Assembly (NCBI RefSeq): GCF_009828065.1
Contig: NZ_WTYK01000003.1
Span: 1-64,000, forward strand
Source: Croceibacterium soli
GTDB lineage: Bacteria; Pseudomonadota; Alphaproteobacteria; Sphingomonadales; Sphingomonadaceae
Direction of reading: 5' to 3'
DNA: 64,000 bases
This document shows, in pieces, positions 8,322 through 17,710 of the stretch (the first letter of the stretch is position 1; the number at the start of each line of letters is the position of its first letter). The notes beneath the pieces were generated by a model. It saw only the letters and a program-made list of their open reading frames with translations. It searched no databases and was not told the DNA's origin. The translations under genes were made by a program, and so were the position numbers.

Positions 8322-11039
8322 TCACCCGCGCTCCTGTTCCCGCGCCTCGTCCGGCGCCGGCGCCGATGAAAGCCCGCCGGCGAGCCGCTGTAAAGCCTCG
8401 TCGAGCGTGCAGCGGATCACCGGCGTGCCCTTCGGGAAGGCGGAAAGGAGGCGGCTCGGAAACGCCGGTGAGAGAACCACGAAGTGCCCGCGGTCGTCCT
8501 TGCTGCGGATCAGGCGGCCGAACGCCTGGGCCAGCCGGGCGCGGATGATCGCATCGTCGTGCGCCCCGCCGCCGCCCGCCGCGCGCCGCGCGCGGTGGAG
8601 GATCGAGGGCTTGGGCCAGGGCACTTGCTCCATGGCCACGCAGCGGAGCGATTCGCCCGGAACGTCGACACCGTCGCGCAGTGCGTCGGTACCTAGCAGG
8701 CTGGCGCGCGGATCGTCGCGGAAGATGTCGACCAGCGTTCCGGTGTCGATCGGATCGACGTGCTGGGCATAAAGCGGCAGGCCCTCGCGCGCCAGGCGGT
8801 CGGCAATGCGGCCATGCACGACGCGCAGGCGGCGGATCGCGGTAAACAGGCCGAGCACGCCGCCACCGCACGCCTCGATGATCCGGGCGTAGGCTCCGGC
8901 GAGGCCCGCTAGGTCGCCCTTCTTCACGTCGGTGACGATCAGGACTTCGGCGTTGTTGGCATAGTCGAACGGGCTTTCCGCCGCCGCCAGCAGCGGCTGG
9001 GCTTCGATGTGGGCGGCGCCGGAGCGGGCAATCGCGCCGAGCCAGTCCTCGCCGTCCCGCAAAGTGGCGCTGGTCAGCATGACCCCGTGGGCCGGCTCCA
9101 GCACGACTTGCGCGAACGGCTTCATCGGATCGAGGAACCGCCGGTGAATGCCGATGTCGAACTCGCGCGCGTCGGAGCGGTCCACGGCAAGCCAGTCGAC
9201 GAAATCGGGATCGGCCGGCCCGCCGAGGCGGTTGAGCAGGGCTTCCCACGCCGCCAGCGTGTCGGCCCGCCAGGCGAGCGAGTGGCGCGCGCCCTCGATC
9301 CGCGCTCGGCCGGGGCCGTCCAGCCAGTCCGGCGGATCGGTCACGAGCGCTTCCAGGCGCACGCCGAGCTTGAGCAGCGGCTGGCGGATCTCTGCGAGCG
9401 CGACCGCCGCCTGCTGCGCCATCTCGACCAAGTAGCCGTCGAGCTGCGCCGCTTCGGTTTCGATGCCGTAACCCGCTTCCTGGCCGCCGCTCTCGTCGCG
9501 CGAGTAGGTCGCCGCGCGCACGGCGGCGAGCAGCGCTTCGATCGGCCCGGAGGGCGTGCCGTCGGCGATCCGCTGCAGCCAGCCGGTGCCGGGCAGGGCC
9601 TCCGCCGCCTCGCAGGCCGCGGCGACGGCATTACCGCCCGCCTCGTCATAGCTGGCGACGTCCGCCAGCCGCGCCGCCAGACCGCGCCGGCGGCCCCTGG
9701 AGCCGCGCTCCGGCCCGACGATCCAGCGCTTGAGCTCGACGGCTTCCTGCCCGGTCAGCGCGGCGGCGAATGTGCTGTCGGCCGCGTCGAACACGTGGTG
9801 CCCTTCGTCGAACACGATCCGCGTCGGCCGCTGGGCATGGTCGCGGCCGCGCGCAGCATTGATCATCACCAGGGCATGGTTGGCGATCACCAGGTCGGCC
9901 TGCGCGCTGGCCCGCGCGGCGCGCTCGATGAAGCACTTCCGGTAGTGCGGGCACCCGGCATAGACGCACTCGCCGCGCTGGTCCGTCAGCGAGCGGATGG
10001 CCCGCTGGCGGAACAGGGTGCCGAGCCAGCCGGGCAGGTCGCCGCCGATCATGTCGCCGTCCTGGGTATAGGCCGCCCAGCGGGCCACGAGATGCGCCAG
10101 CACCGCCGCGCGCCCGCCGAACCCGCCTTGCAGCGCGTCCTCCAGGTTCAGCAGGCAGAGGTAGTTCTCTCGCCCCTTGCGCACGACCACCGGCTTGCTG
10201 CCGTCGGGCCGCTCCGCAGGCCAGGCCCGGGTGCTTTCCCGGCGAAGCTGGCGCTGCAGGTTCTTGGTGTAGGTCGAGACCCACACCGTCCCTTGCGACT
10301 TCTCCGCCCACAGCGATGCCGGGGCGAGGTACCCCAGCGTCTTGCCGATGCCCGTGCCGGCCTGGGCCAGCAGGATATGCGGCGCGCGGCGCTTCTCGCG
10401 CGGGGCGAACACGCGCCCGGCCTCACGCGAATAGGCGCGCTGGCCTTCGCGGCGCTCGGCCCCTTCGCCGGTCAGGCGCTCGAGCCGGGCGTCGATCTCG
10501 AACTCGTCGATGGCGACTTGCGCGGGCTGCGGCCGCTCCGGCGCTTCCTCCCACTCGGGCAGGCGCGAGAACAGCCATTTTTCCGCCCGCTCCGGCTGGC
10601 GGATATGCGGCACCAGCACTTGCGCCCAGGGCCAGCGCAGCCGCGCAAGCGACTGCAGCGCCGACCAGGCGCCCTCGCGCTCCTGCCAGTCCTCCGCCGT
10701 GCAGCGGTCGAGCAACTTGCCGGCAGCCGCCTGCAGCAGGGCCGGCACGGTGTCGTCGCTCGCCGGCTCCGGCAGGTCCAGCGCATGGGCCAGGCCCTTG
10801 GGGGTGGGCACGACGAACTTCGCCGGATGGACGAAGGCATAGAGCTCCAGCAGGTCGAGCCCCGACAGGTCCGGATAGCCGAGCCGCGTCGCCACCAGCG
10901 GCGCGTTGAGCATGAGCAGCGGGGTGTCCGCCGCCGCCATGATCGCCTCGCCCTTGCCGAGCGCGCGAGTCGTCCCGCCCCGGTTCAGCCAGGTGCCGGC
11001 GTGGCTGGCATGGAGCGCGGGAATGGACAGGGCGGGCAT
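8322..11039 (-). CDS. ATP-dependent DNA helicase, DinG/XPD-like, 905 aa
   Basis: A superfamily 2 iron-sulfur helicase. Walker A AQAGTGIGKT is at residues 225-234; a Cys cluster RGECVYAGCPHYRKC near 356-367 probably binds an Fe-S cluster; the DEGH box follows near 410; motif III-like MLTSATLRD and the C-terminal AQAFGRLIRSKDDRGHF complete it. About 190 residues precede the helicase core; they start with a conserved-looking PALHASHAG stretch and probably form an extra domain. Role: unwinding during replication or repair. The start codon lies within an 11-bp inverted repeat (11029-11060), and MAAADTPLL at 10940 is an alternative start. Confidence 0.88.
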   Translation of the reverse strand: MPALSIPALHASHAGTWLNRGGTTRALGKGEAIMAAADTPLLMLNAPLVATRLGYPDLSGLDLLELYAFVHPAKFVVPTPKGLAHALDLPEPASDDTVPALLQAAAGKLLDRCTAEDWQEREGAWSALQSLARLRWPWAQVLVPHIRQPERAEKWLFSRLPEWEEAPERPQPAQVAIDEFEIDARLERLTGEGAERREGQRAYSREAGRVFAPREKRRAPHILLAQAGTGIGKTLGYLAPASLWAEKSQGTVWVSTYTKNLQRQLRRESTRAWPAERPDGSKPVVVRKGRENYLCLLNLEDALQGGFGGRAAVLAHLVARWAAYTQDGDMIGGDLPGWLGTLFRQRAIRSLTDQRGECVYAGCPHYRKCFIERAARASAQADLVIANHALVMINAARGRDHAQRPTRIVFDEGHHVFDAADSTFAAALTGQEAVELKRWIVGPERGSRGRRRGLAARLADVASYDEAGGNAVAAACEAAEALPGTGWLQRIADGTPSGPIEALLAAVRAATYSRDESGGQEAGYGIETEAAQLDGYLVEMAQQAAVALAEIRQPLLKLGVRLEALVTDPPDWLDGPGRARIEGARHSLAWRADTLAAWEALLNRLGGPADPDFVDWLAVDRSDAREFDIGIHRRFLDPMKPFAQVVLEPAHGVMLTSATLRDGEDWLGAIARSGAAHIEAQPLLAAAESPFDYANNAEVLIVTDVKKGDLAGLAGAYARIIEACGGGVLGLFTAIRRLRVVHGRIADRLAREGLPLYAQHVDPIDTGTLVDIFRDDPRASLLGTDALRDGVDVPGESLRCVAMEQVPWPKPSILHRARRAAGGGGAHDDAIIRARLAQAFGRLIRSKDDRGHFVVLSPAFPSRLLSAFPKGTPVIRCTLDEALQRLAGGLSSAPAPDEAREQERG

Positions 11040-11060
11040 CCCCTGATCGATGCCCGCCCT
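11029..11060 (-). terminator. Hairpin between methyltransferase and helicase genes
   Basis: AGGGCGGGCAT (11029-11039) and ATGCCCGCCCT (11050-11060) are perfect 11-bp arms around a 10-nt loop. It lies between the stop of the gene at 11089 and the helicase, and includes the helicase start codon. It may be an attenuator or terminator, or may hide the start codon. No U-tract was seen, so the role is inferred. Confidence 0.4.
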
Positions 11061-11088
11061 GGAACGAAAAGTAAACGCCCGCAGCGGC

Positions 11089-12051
11089 TTAGCGGGTCAC
11101 TGCCTCGGCAATCGCGGCGATGTGCCGGTGATCCGTGCCGCAGCAGCCGCCCAGGACCGTCAGGTGCGGCAGGCTGGCCATCAGCTCGCCATGTTCGCGG
11201 CCAAGCTCCTCCGCATCGCCGGCGTCGAGTTCCTCCATCCCGTCCAGCTCGGCATGGCTGAGCCGCGAGGCATTGGCGCGCAGGCCCCTGATGCGCTTCG
11301 TCCATTCGCCGCCCGCGAGCAGCGCGGGGGCGAAGTGGGAGGGGTGGGCGCAGTTGATCATGTAGTAGGCGGGCCCGCCGCCGGTGGCGCGATCCACTGC
11401 CGCGATGGCGTCCGCGATCGTGTCGCCCGTCGGCAGCCGCGAATCGGTTTCCACCGTGAAGGAGATGGCCGCAGGCAGGCCCGCGTCCTCCGCCGCTTGC
11501 ACCAGCCCGATCGCCTCCGGGACGTTGGTGATCGTGATCCCGGTGATCATGTCCGCGCCGGCGTCGGCGAAAATGCCCGCCTGCCAGGAATGATACTCGC
11601 GCGCCTCGTCCACGCTCATGACCTTGCCCGGGTCGTAACCGTCCCCGCGAGGGCCGATGCAGCCGCTGACCACGATCGGGCACTCGGGCGTCTCGTGCCG
11701 CCGGCGCAAGTCGACTAGCATCTCGATCGCCTCCCGGTTGCAGGCCGCCAGCTCCTCCAGCGACATTCCCAGCGGCTCGGCCCAGTCGCGGCTCGCCCGC
11801 CAAGTCGCGCTTTCCAGCACGAAGCCGGTCCCGGCCTCCTTCGCGATGGCGAGGTATGTCTCGAAGTACCGCTCCAGGTGAGCCCGTCCGCCGGGCTTGC
11901 GCAGCATGTCGACCGCCGCGAAGCAGGCGAGGTCCACGCCGTCCAGGAACAGCAGCGTGGTCTCCAGCCCGCCGTCGGTCAGGAACAGTTTGTCCTGGAG
12001 TTGCGGCAAGTCGCGCGCCCTGGTCGGCGTAGCAGTAAGGGTATCGGTCAT
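11089..12051 (-). CDS. Homocysteine S-methyltransferase family protein
   Basis: A 320-residue TIM-barrel protein with FLTDGGLETTLLFLDGVDL near the N-terminus, the first zinc Cys in INCAHPSHF and the Cys pair in LGGCCGTDHRHI. These match the betaine/SAM-type homocysteine S-methyltransferase family, which transfers a methyl group to homocysteine using zinc. The donor cannot be told from sequence. It is transcribed divergently from the TetR gene at 12271; about 220 bp lie between them and could contain a TetR operator. Confidence 0.83.
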   Translation of the reverse strand: MTDTLTATPTRARDLPQLQDKLFLTDGGLETTLLFLDGVDLACFAAVDMLRKPGGRAHLERYFETYLAIAKEAGTGFVLESATWRASRDWAEPLGMSLEELAACNREAIEMLVDLRRRHETPECPIVVSGCIGPRGDGYDPGKVMSVDEAREYHSWQAGIFADAGADMITGITITNVPEAIGLVQAAEDAGLPAAISFTVETDSRLPTGDTIADAIAAVDRATGGGPAYYMINCAHPSHFAPALLAGGEWTKRIRGLRANASRLSHAELDGMEELDAGDAEELGREHGELMASLPHLTVLGGCCGTDHRHIAAIAEAVTR

Positions 12052-12270
12052 CTCGTGTCCTCTCTGAGTTGCATCGACACCGGCTCAGGCGCCTCCCGCC
12101 ACGGGCAGAAGTGTGGTAGAAGCGGCACGGCGGTCGTGTCGAAGAGTGGGCACAATGTACCGGCGCCGGGGCGCCCGGTTCTAGCGGACCCGTGGTCGGT
12201 TAGTTGGGAAGCCCGCGTAAATTGCTGTTTTGGCGGCCCTGTTTCGGGGCCCGAACGACGGAGCCAGTCG

Positions 12271-12933
12271 ATGCACGGCACTCTCGAGGCGCAAAAGCGA
12301 CCGGCGGTACAGTCCGCCGAGCCTACCAAGGGGGAGCGCACACGCCAGCGGCTGATGGACCTCGCCGAAGACGCGGTGATGCACAAAGGCTTCGCGGCCA
12401 CGTCGATCGACGAACTGGTCGATGCCGCGGGCATCACCAAGAGCGGCTTCTTCTACCACTTCCAGGACAAGGACGACCTGGCGAAGCAACTCGTCGCCCG
12501 CTTCATCGAGCGCGACACGCAGCTCCTCGACGAACTGGCAGGCCGGGCCCGCTCGCTGTCCGACGATCCGCTGCAGAGCTTCCTCATCTTCCTCAAGCTG
12601 TTCGCCGAGATGATGGACGACCTGCCCAACGTGCACCCGGGCTGCCTGGTCGCCTCGGTGATCTACCAGGACCGCGCCTTCAAGCGCGACGTTTCGGCAA
12701 TGGCCGCCCGGGCGATCCTCCTCTGGCGCGAACGCTTCCACGCGTGGCTGAGCGAAGTGGCCGAACGCTATCCGCCGAAGCTGGAGACCGACCTCGTGGC
12801 CCTGGCCGACCACTTCAGCGTCGTCGCCGACGGCGCCATCGTCACCTCCCGCGCCCTGCAGGACAAAGCGGTCTTCGGCCGCCAGGCGCGGCTCCTGCAC
12901 GACTACGTGAAGCTCCTGTTCGACGGCCGCTAG
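12271..12933 (+). CDS. TetR/AcrR-family transcriptional regulator
   Basis: A 220-residue protein with an N-terminal helix-turn-helix domain (RQRLMDLAEDAVMHKGFAAT, then DAAGITKSGFFYHFQDKDDL, residues 25-70) and an all-helical ligand-binding C-terminal domain. Start ATG 12271. It is divergent from the homocysteine methyltransferase gene and convergent with the esterase gene, with the stop codons overlapping in the tetranucleotide CTAG (12930-12933). Its target is probably one of these neighbours or itself. Confidence 0.87.
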   Translation: MHGTLEAQKRPAVQSAEPTKGERTRQRLMDLAEDAVMHKGFAATSIDELVDAAGITKSGFFYHFQDKDDLAKQLVARFIERDTQLLDELAGRARSLSDDPLQSFLIFLKLFAEMMDDLPNVHPGCLVASVIYQDRAFKRDVSAMAARAILLWRERFHAWLSEVAERYPPKLETDLVALADHFSVVADGAIVTSRALQDKAVFGRQARLLHDYVKLLFDGR

Positions 12934-14435
12934 CTGCTGGCCACGCAGCGCCAGCTTGCCGGGTCGTTCGGGTTCCCGTTGCCGGTGAAGCGCGCGACCT
13001 TCGGGAAGGCGCAGTGCGGGCGGGTGAGCGAGCCGTCGGCCTTTCGGCCGATCAGCACTTCGGGCGCATCGCCGCCTTCGCTCCAGGCGTCGAGCGTATC
13101 GAGCACCGCCACCTGGTCCGCGCCCGGGCCTCCGGCGCAATGGCCGACTCCGGGATAGAGGAAATGGCGCATGTTCTGCGCCGCCGCCGGTGCGCTCGCG
13201 AGCACGGCGCGGGCATAGTCGTTGGTGCCGACCGGGCTCGGGCCCGGATCGCTTTCCCCGTGCCACAGCAGCAGCTTGCCCCCGCGGGCGAAGAACGGCC
13301 GCAGGTCCGGGTCCTTCGCTTCGTACATCTTCGCGAATTCCGTGCTCCGCAGCGCCCGGAGATCGGCGATGGAGAAAGCCGACAGGTCGACCGTGCGGCC
13401 GAGCGCGATCGGGAACAGGGTCTCGAGCGCGCTGTAGCTCATGTCCGCGCCGGTGCCGTTGGTGCCGACGAACGCAGACCAGCCGGCTTCGCCGCCGCGG
13501 CTCAGCGGGTGCATCGCCCAGTCGCCCTGGCCGTCGCCGGCGCCCTGGTAGACCGTGCGCAGCGCCGTCACCTGCGCGGGGGCGAGGCAGCTGGCGGTCT
13601 TCGCGCCGCTGCATTGCAGCTCCGCCGGATCCCAGCCGCACTGGCGCGGATCGTTGATCAGGCCGTCCTCGACCCCGTCCCGGCCGTCGCAGGCTTTCAG
13701 CGCGGCGCTTTGCGCCAGTTGCAGGTCGGCCGGGGAGAACCCGCCGTTGCCGCGCGCGAACGCCTGGTTGCGGAAGATCGCGCTGCTCTGCACTTGCAGC
13801 GTATAGACCGGCGCGCCGGCGCTGATCGCGTCGTAATCGTCCGGGAAGCGCTGCGCTTCCATCAGCGCCATGCGCCCGCCGGTGGAGCAGCCCTGGAAAT
13901 AGGCGCGGCGATGCGGGCGGGCGTAATGCTCGGCGACCAGCTTCTTGCCGGCGACCGTCATCTCATGGACTGCGCGCCAGCTGAAGTCCTTCAGCGCCTC
14001 CGGGTTGGTGGCCCAGGAGGTGTTCCACACGGTCGTGTCCGCATGGCCGCCGTCGGTCTGGAACGTCGCGTAGCCCTTGCGCAGGCCTTCGCTCGCGGCC
14101 TGGAGCGTGACGTTGCCCGCCCAGCCGCCGCCGCCGAGGCCCAGGACTTTGCCGTTCCAGCTTGCCGGCAGGCGATAGACCACGCCGATGTTCGAACCGG
14201 TTACGGGGGAGAGCGTCGCGGTCACCTCGCAGAAGCCCGGCAGGCCGTTCGCTTCCGCGACCCACTTGCCGCTGGCGCTGGTCGCGCCCAGCATCGCCGG
14301 CGTCACTGCCTCACAACGGTCCGCGCCGGCGAGGGCGGGATAGCTCGCTGCCGAAGGTGCGGTGGCCTGCTCGCTGTCGTTGGCGGTGCAGCCTGCGGCG
14401 AGCGCCGCCAGTGCGACGGTGGTGAAAAACCTCAT
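12930..14435 (-). CDS. Tannase/feruloyl esterase family lipoprotein, 501 aa
   Basis: Starts with a lipoprotein signal, MRFFTTVALAALAAGCTAN (predicted lipidated Cys16), so it should be anchored in the outer membrane or periplasm. The catalytic serine is in FQGCSTGGR (Ser184, with Cys183 directly before it), and the conserved His-Cys pair is in GVGHCAGG near the C-terminus. This fits the CS-D-HC arrangement, where a disulfide joins the Ser and His neighbours. The likely Asp is in ESDPGPSP. The family hydrolyses ester bonds of phenolic acids such as gallate or ferulate. Fits with pobA elsewhere in the window for aromatic catabolism, but that link is inferred. Confidence 0.82.
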   Translation of the reverse strand: MRFFTTVALAALAAGCTANDSEQATAPSAASYPALAGADRCEAVTPAMLGATSASGKWVAEANGLPGFCEVTATLSPVTGSNIGVVYRLPASWNGKVLGLGGGGWAGNVTLQAASEGLRKGYATFQTDGGHADTTVWNTSWATNPEALKDFSWRAVHEMTVAGKKLVAEHYARPHRRAYFQGCSTGGRMALMEAQRFPDDYDAISAGAPVYTLQVQSSAIFRNQAFARGNGGFSPADLQLAQSAALKACDGRDGVEDGLINDPRQCGWDPAELQCSGAKTASCLAPAQVTALRTVYQGAGDGQGDWAMHPLSRGGEAGWSAFVGTNGTGADMSYSALETLFPIALGRTVDLSAFSIADLRALRSTEFAKMYEAKDPDLRPFFARGGKLLLWHGESDPGPSPVGTNDYARAVLASAPAAAQNMRHFLYPGVGHCAGGPGADQVAVLDTLDAWSEGGDAPEVLIGRKADGSLTRPHCAFPKVARFTGNGNPNDPASWRCVASS

Positions 14436-14515
14436 TGTGCCCCCTCTTCCCGGGTTATTGTTGACTTTATCCTGCCACAGCCGGGCACGAGCGCAAGACG
14501 GGAATTGCGCGCTGC

Positions 14516-15406
14516 TCAGGCCTTGGCCGCGCCGCGCCTTGCGAGGGCGACACCCACCGCCGTCAGCGCCATGCCCAGCAGGGCGGCGGTGCTGAGGGTC
14601 TCCCCGAACAGCGGCCAGGCGATCAGGGCGGTGCAGGGCGGAACCAGGAAGAACAAGCTGGCGACTTGCGCCGCAGCGCCCCGGCGGATGAGCACGTAGA
14701 GCAGGCTGATCGCCCCGAGCGACAGGACCAGTACGAGCCAGAGCAGGGCGAACACGAACTCCCCATTCCAGTCGATCCGCATGTCCTCGAACAGCAGCGC
14801 CAGGGGGAGGGTGGCGATCCCGGCGGCGGCGAACTGGACGACGCTGCCGGTGCGCAAGTCCATGCTTCCGCAGTACCGCTTCTGGTAGAGCGTGCCCGCG
14901 GTAATGCCGAGCAGGGCCACGAGGCAGGCGACACTGCCCAGCGCATCGCCGGGCCCCTGGCCGAGCTTCCGCTCCAGCACCAGCGCCACGCCGAGCAGCC
15001 CCAGAGCGAGCCCAGCCCATTGCCACGCCGTCACCCGCTCGCCGAGAAGCATCCCAGCAAGCGCGGCGGTAAGGAGCGGCTGCAGCCCGACGATCAGCGC
15101 CGCGACTCCGGCTTCGACCCCCAGCGAGATGCCGAGGAACACACCGCCGAGGTAGACACCATGCACCAGCAACCCGGCGACCGCGTAATGGCCGACCTCG
15201 CTCATCCGGCGCGGCCACGGCGCCCGCATGGCAACAGCGACGAGCACGAGCAGCGCCGCGGCAATGGCATAGCGCAGCGCCAGGAAGGTCAGCGGGCCGG
15301 CGTGGGGCAGGCCGAGCCGCGCGCCGATGAAGCCGGTGCTCCACAACACGACGAACAACGCGGGCACGCCGATGTCCGACAGGTGCATCGTGAACCTGGA
15401 CGTCAT
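14516..15406 (-). CDS. EamA/DMT-superfamily inner-membrane transporter
   Basis: About 296 residues with ten hydrophobic segments in two EamA halves, for example IGVPALFVVLWSTGFIGARL at the start and LLGMALTAVGVALARR at the end. Drug/metabolite transporters export small molecules such as amino acids or toxic compounds; the substrate is unknown. An alternative start lies 7 codons upstream at 15427. It follows the ABC-F gene on the same strand with about 35 bp between them. Confidence 0.85.
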   Translation of the reverse strand: MTSRFTMHLSDIGVPALFVVLWSTGFIGARLGLPHAGPLTFLALRYAIAAALLVLVAVAMRAPWPRRMSEVGHYAVAGLLVHGVYLGGVFLGISLGVEAGVAALIVGLQPLLTAALAGMLLGERVTAWQWAGLALGLLGVALVLERKLGQGPGDALGSVACLVALLGITAGTLYQKRYCGSMDLRTGSVVQFAAAGIATLPLALLFEDMRIDWNGEFVFALLWLVLVLSLGAISLLYVLIRRGAAAQVASLFFLVPPCTALIAWPLFGETLSTAALLGMALTAVGVALARRGAAKA

Positions 15407-15440
15407 GTCAGCCCCCCGCAATCGCATGGCTGCCGGGGCC

Positions 15441-17306
15441 TTACCCGGCGTATTCCTCCAGCCGCTCGCCGGCGCTGACCCAGCGCTCTTCGGCGCGCTC
15501 CAGCTCCTGCACGAGGTCCGCCCGGCGGCGCGACAGATCGCCCATCTTCAGGTCGCGCAAGTCGCCGTCCGCGGAGGCCGGGTCGGCCATCGCCTGGTCG
15601 ATCCGCGAGACTTGCGCCTGCAGACGCGCGATCTCCGCCTCGGCGTCCTTGACCTCCTTGCGCGCAGCCCGCTCCTCCTCGCGCGAGCGGGCGGCCGCCT
15701 TGCGGTCCTTCTTGCTGCCTGCCGGGCGCTTGTCCTGCTTCGGCTGGTTCCGGCCGAGCACGAAATCGATGTAGTCCTCGATGCTGCCGGCGTAGTCCAC
15801 CGCCGTGCCGTTATCGACCAGCACCAGCCGGTCGGCGGTCAGCTCGACCATGTGGCGGTCGTGGCTGATCAGGATGACGGCGCCTTCGTAGTCGTTGAGC
15901 GCCTGCACAAGCGCCTCGCGCGCGTCGACGTCGAGGTGGTTGGTCGGCTCGTCCAGGATCAGCAGGTGCGGCGCGTCGCGCGTGATCAGCGCCAGCGCCA
16001 GCCGCGCGCGTTCGCCGCCCGAAAGCTGCCCGACGTTGGTCGTCGCGCGGTTGCCCGAGAACCCGAACCGGCCGAGCTGGGCCCGCACCGCGCCCGGCGT
16101 CTTGCCGACCATCGCCCGGGTCATGTGCTCCAGCGGCGTGTCGCCGGAGGCCAGCTCTTCCACCTGGTACTGCGTGAAATAGCCGACCCGCATGCGGCCA
16201 GACGACTGCATCGCCCCGTCCATCGGCGGAAGCTGCGCGGCCAGCAGGCGCGCCAGCGTGGTCTTGCCGTTTCCGTTGCGCCCCAACAGCGCGATCCGGT
16301 CGTCCGGGTCGATCCGCAGGTTGAGCCGCTGGAGGATCGGCGTCTCGCCATAGCCCACCGCTGCGAGGTCGAGCGTGATCAGCGGCGGGCGCAGCTCGTC
16401 GGGGCTGGGGAAGTCGAAGCTGAGGCTCGGGTCCTCCATCAGCGCGGCGATCGGCTGCATTTTCGCCAGCATCTTGGCGCGCGACTGGGCTTGCTTGGCG
16501 GTCGAGGCGCGGGCGCTGTTGCGCGCGACATAGTCCTGCAGCCGCGCGCGTTGCGCATCCTGCGCGGCCCGGGCGGATTCGAGCTGCGCGGCCCGTTCGG
16601 CCCGCTGCTTTTCGAAACTGTCGTAGCCGCCGGCATAAAGCGTCAGCTTGCCGCCCTGCAGGTGCAGGATCGTATCGACCACGTTGTTGAGCAGGTCGCG
16701 CTCGTGGCTGATGACGATCAGCGTGCCGGGGTAGGACTTGAGGAAGTTCTCCAGCCACAGCGTCGATTCGAGATCGAGATGGTTCGATGGCTCGTCCAGC
16801 AGCAGCACGTCGGGCGCGGAGAACAGCAGCGCCGCCAGCGCGACGCGCATCTTCCACCCGCCCGAGAAGCTGTCGAGCGGCCGCGCCTGCATGTCCTCGT
16901 CGAAGCCGAGGCCGGTCAGGATGATCGCGGCGCGCGAGGGGGCGGAGTAGGCGTCGATCGCCAGCAGCCGGTCGTGGAGATCGCCCAGCCGGTCGGGATC
17001 GGCGCAGTGTTCGGCTTCCTCGAGCAGCTCCGCCCGCTCGACATCCGCCGAGAGCACCGCTTCGAACGGAGTGATCTTCCCGCTTGGCGCTTCCTGCGCG
17101 ATGTAGCCGAGCTTGGTGCGGCGGGGCATCTCGATCGCACCTTCGTCCGGATCGAGCTGTCCGATCAGCACTTTCATCAGCGTGGACTTGCCCGCGCCGT
17201 TGCGGCCGATCAGGCCCACGCGCCCGCCGGGAGGGATCGCGGCCGAGGCCTTGTCGATGATGGTGCGGCCGCCGAGGCGCACGGTGATGTTGCTGATGGT
17301 GATCAT
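15441..17306 (-). CDS. ABC-F family ATPase, YheS-like, 621 aa
   Basis: Two ABC domains without transmembrane segments. Walker A sequences are GLIGRNGAGKST and ALLGRNGNGKTT; both halves have signature LSGGE or FSGGW and a Walker B with LLLDEPSNHLD or LILDEPTNHLD. A charged, coiled-coil C-terminal tail follows (RKAAARSREEERAARK onwards). ABC-F proteins act on the ribosome, resolving stalling or giving antibiotic tolerance. Start ATG 17306 gives the MITISNITVRLGG beginning expected for the family; longer upstream frame is shadow. It is the first of three ABC-F genes in the window. Confidence 0.9.
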   Translation of the reverse strand: MITISNITVRLGGRTIIDKASAAIPPGGRVGLIGRNGAGKSTLMKVLIGQLDPDEGAIEMPRRTKLGYIAQEAPSGKITPFEAVLSADVERAELLEEAEHCADPDRLGDLHDRLLAIDAYSAPSRAAIILTGLGFDEDMQARPLDSFSGGWKMRVALAALLFSAPDVLLLDEPSNHLDLESTLWLENFLKSYPGTLIVISHERDLLNNVVDTILHLQGGKLTLYAGGYDSFEKQRAERAAQLESARAAQDAQRARLQDYVARNSARASTAKQAQSRAKMLAKMQPIAALMEDPSLSFDFPSPDELRPPLITLDLAAVGYGETPILQRLNLRIDPDDRIALLGRNGNGKTTLARLLAAQLPPMDGAMQSSGRMRVGYFTQYQVEELASGDTPLEHMTRAMVGKTPGAVRAQLGRFGFSGNRATTNVGQLSGGERARLALALITRDAPHLLILDEPTNHLDVDAREALVQALNDYEGAVILISHDRHMVELTADRLVLVDNGTAVDYAGSIEDYIDFVLGRNQPKQDKRPAGSKKDRKAAARSREEERAARKEVKDAEAEIARLQAQVSRIDQAMADPASADGDLRDLKMGDLSRRRADLVQELERAEERWVSAGERLEEYAG

Positions 17307-17444
17307 AGAAGCCGCGCCCCTAGCAGCGCCGCCCGCCAAACCCAACCGATTGGCGATAGCTGCGTGAAATGCGCCTCGCCGCGCCCCGGCGGCACGCGCG
17401 CGACAATGGCTTGCGCTGGAGCCGCAGAAGACTAGCGAAAGGCG

Positions 17445-17705
17445 ATGGACTTCGACGATCTGCTCCGCCGCTACTTCGGCACCTCCGACCTCGATGCGGT
17501 GACGCCGGGCGGGCAGGCCGCCGGCATCGACCGGATGCTGGTCGATTTCGGGCTGGAGCGGGACCGCGGCAAGCGGTTCGCGATCTGGTCCCTGCTCTAC
17601 CTGCTCGGCGCCGCGCCCGATCTCGAGGTCGCCTTCAAGGACGATGCCGACCGGGAGGCGGCGCGCAACTTCATGGACCTCATGGCCGCGGCGGAAGGGG
17701 AGTGA
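17445..17705 (+). CDS. Hypothetical protein, 86 aa
   Basis: An acidic protein beginning MDFDDLLRRYFGTSDLDAVT with a hydrophobic helix FAIWSLLYLLGAAPDLEVAF and an acidic C-terminus. It has no signal peptide, and I recognise no family. It sits 5 bp before the RoxA-like gene in the same direction and is probably co-transcribed; its position suggests an accessory role for that oxygenase, which is inference only. Confidence 0.65.
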   Translation: MDFDDLLRRYFGTSDLDAVTPGGQAAGIDRMLVDFGLERDRGKRFAIWSLLYLLGAAPDLEVAFKDDADREAARNFMDLMAAAEGE

Positions 17706-17710
17706 CCCCG

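Noticed and set aside
9009-11261. Long plus-strand open frame opposite the helicase
   Set aside because: The minus-strand helicase has clear motifs through its length; the opposite frame is only a shadow.
12052-12270. SAM or SAH riboswitch before the homocysteine methyltransferase gene
   Set aside because: I could not find the conserved pseudoknot pieces of the known classes in the 219-bp leader; a TetR operator seems just as likely.
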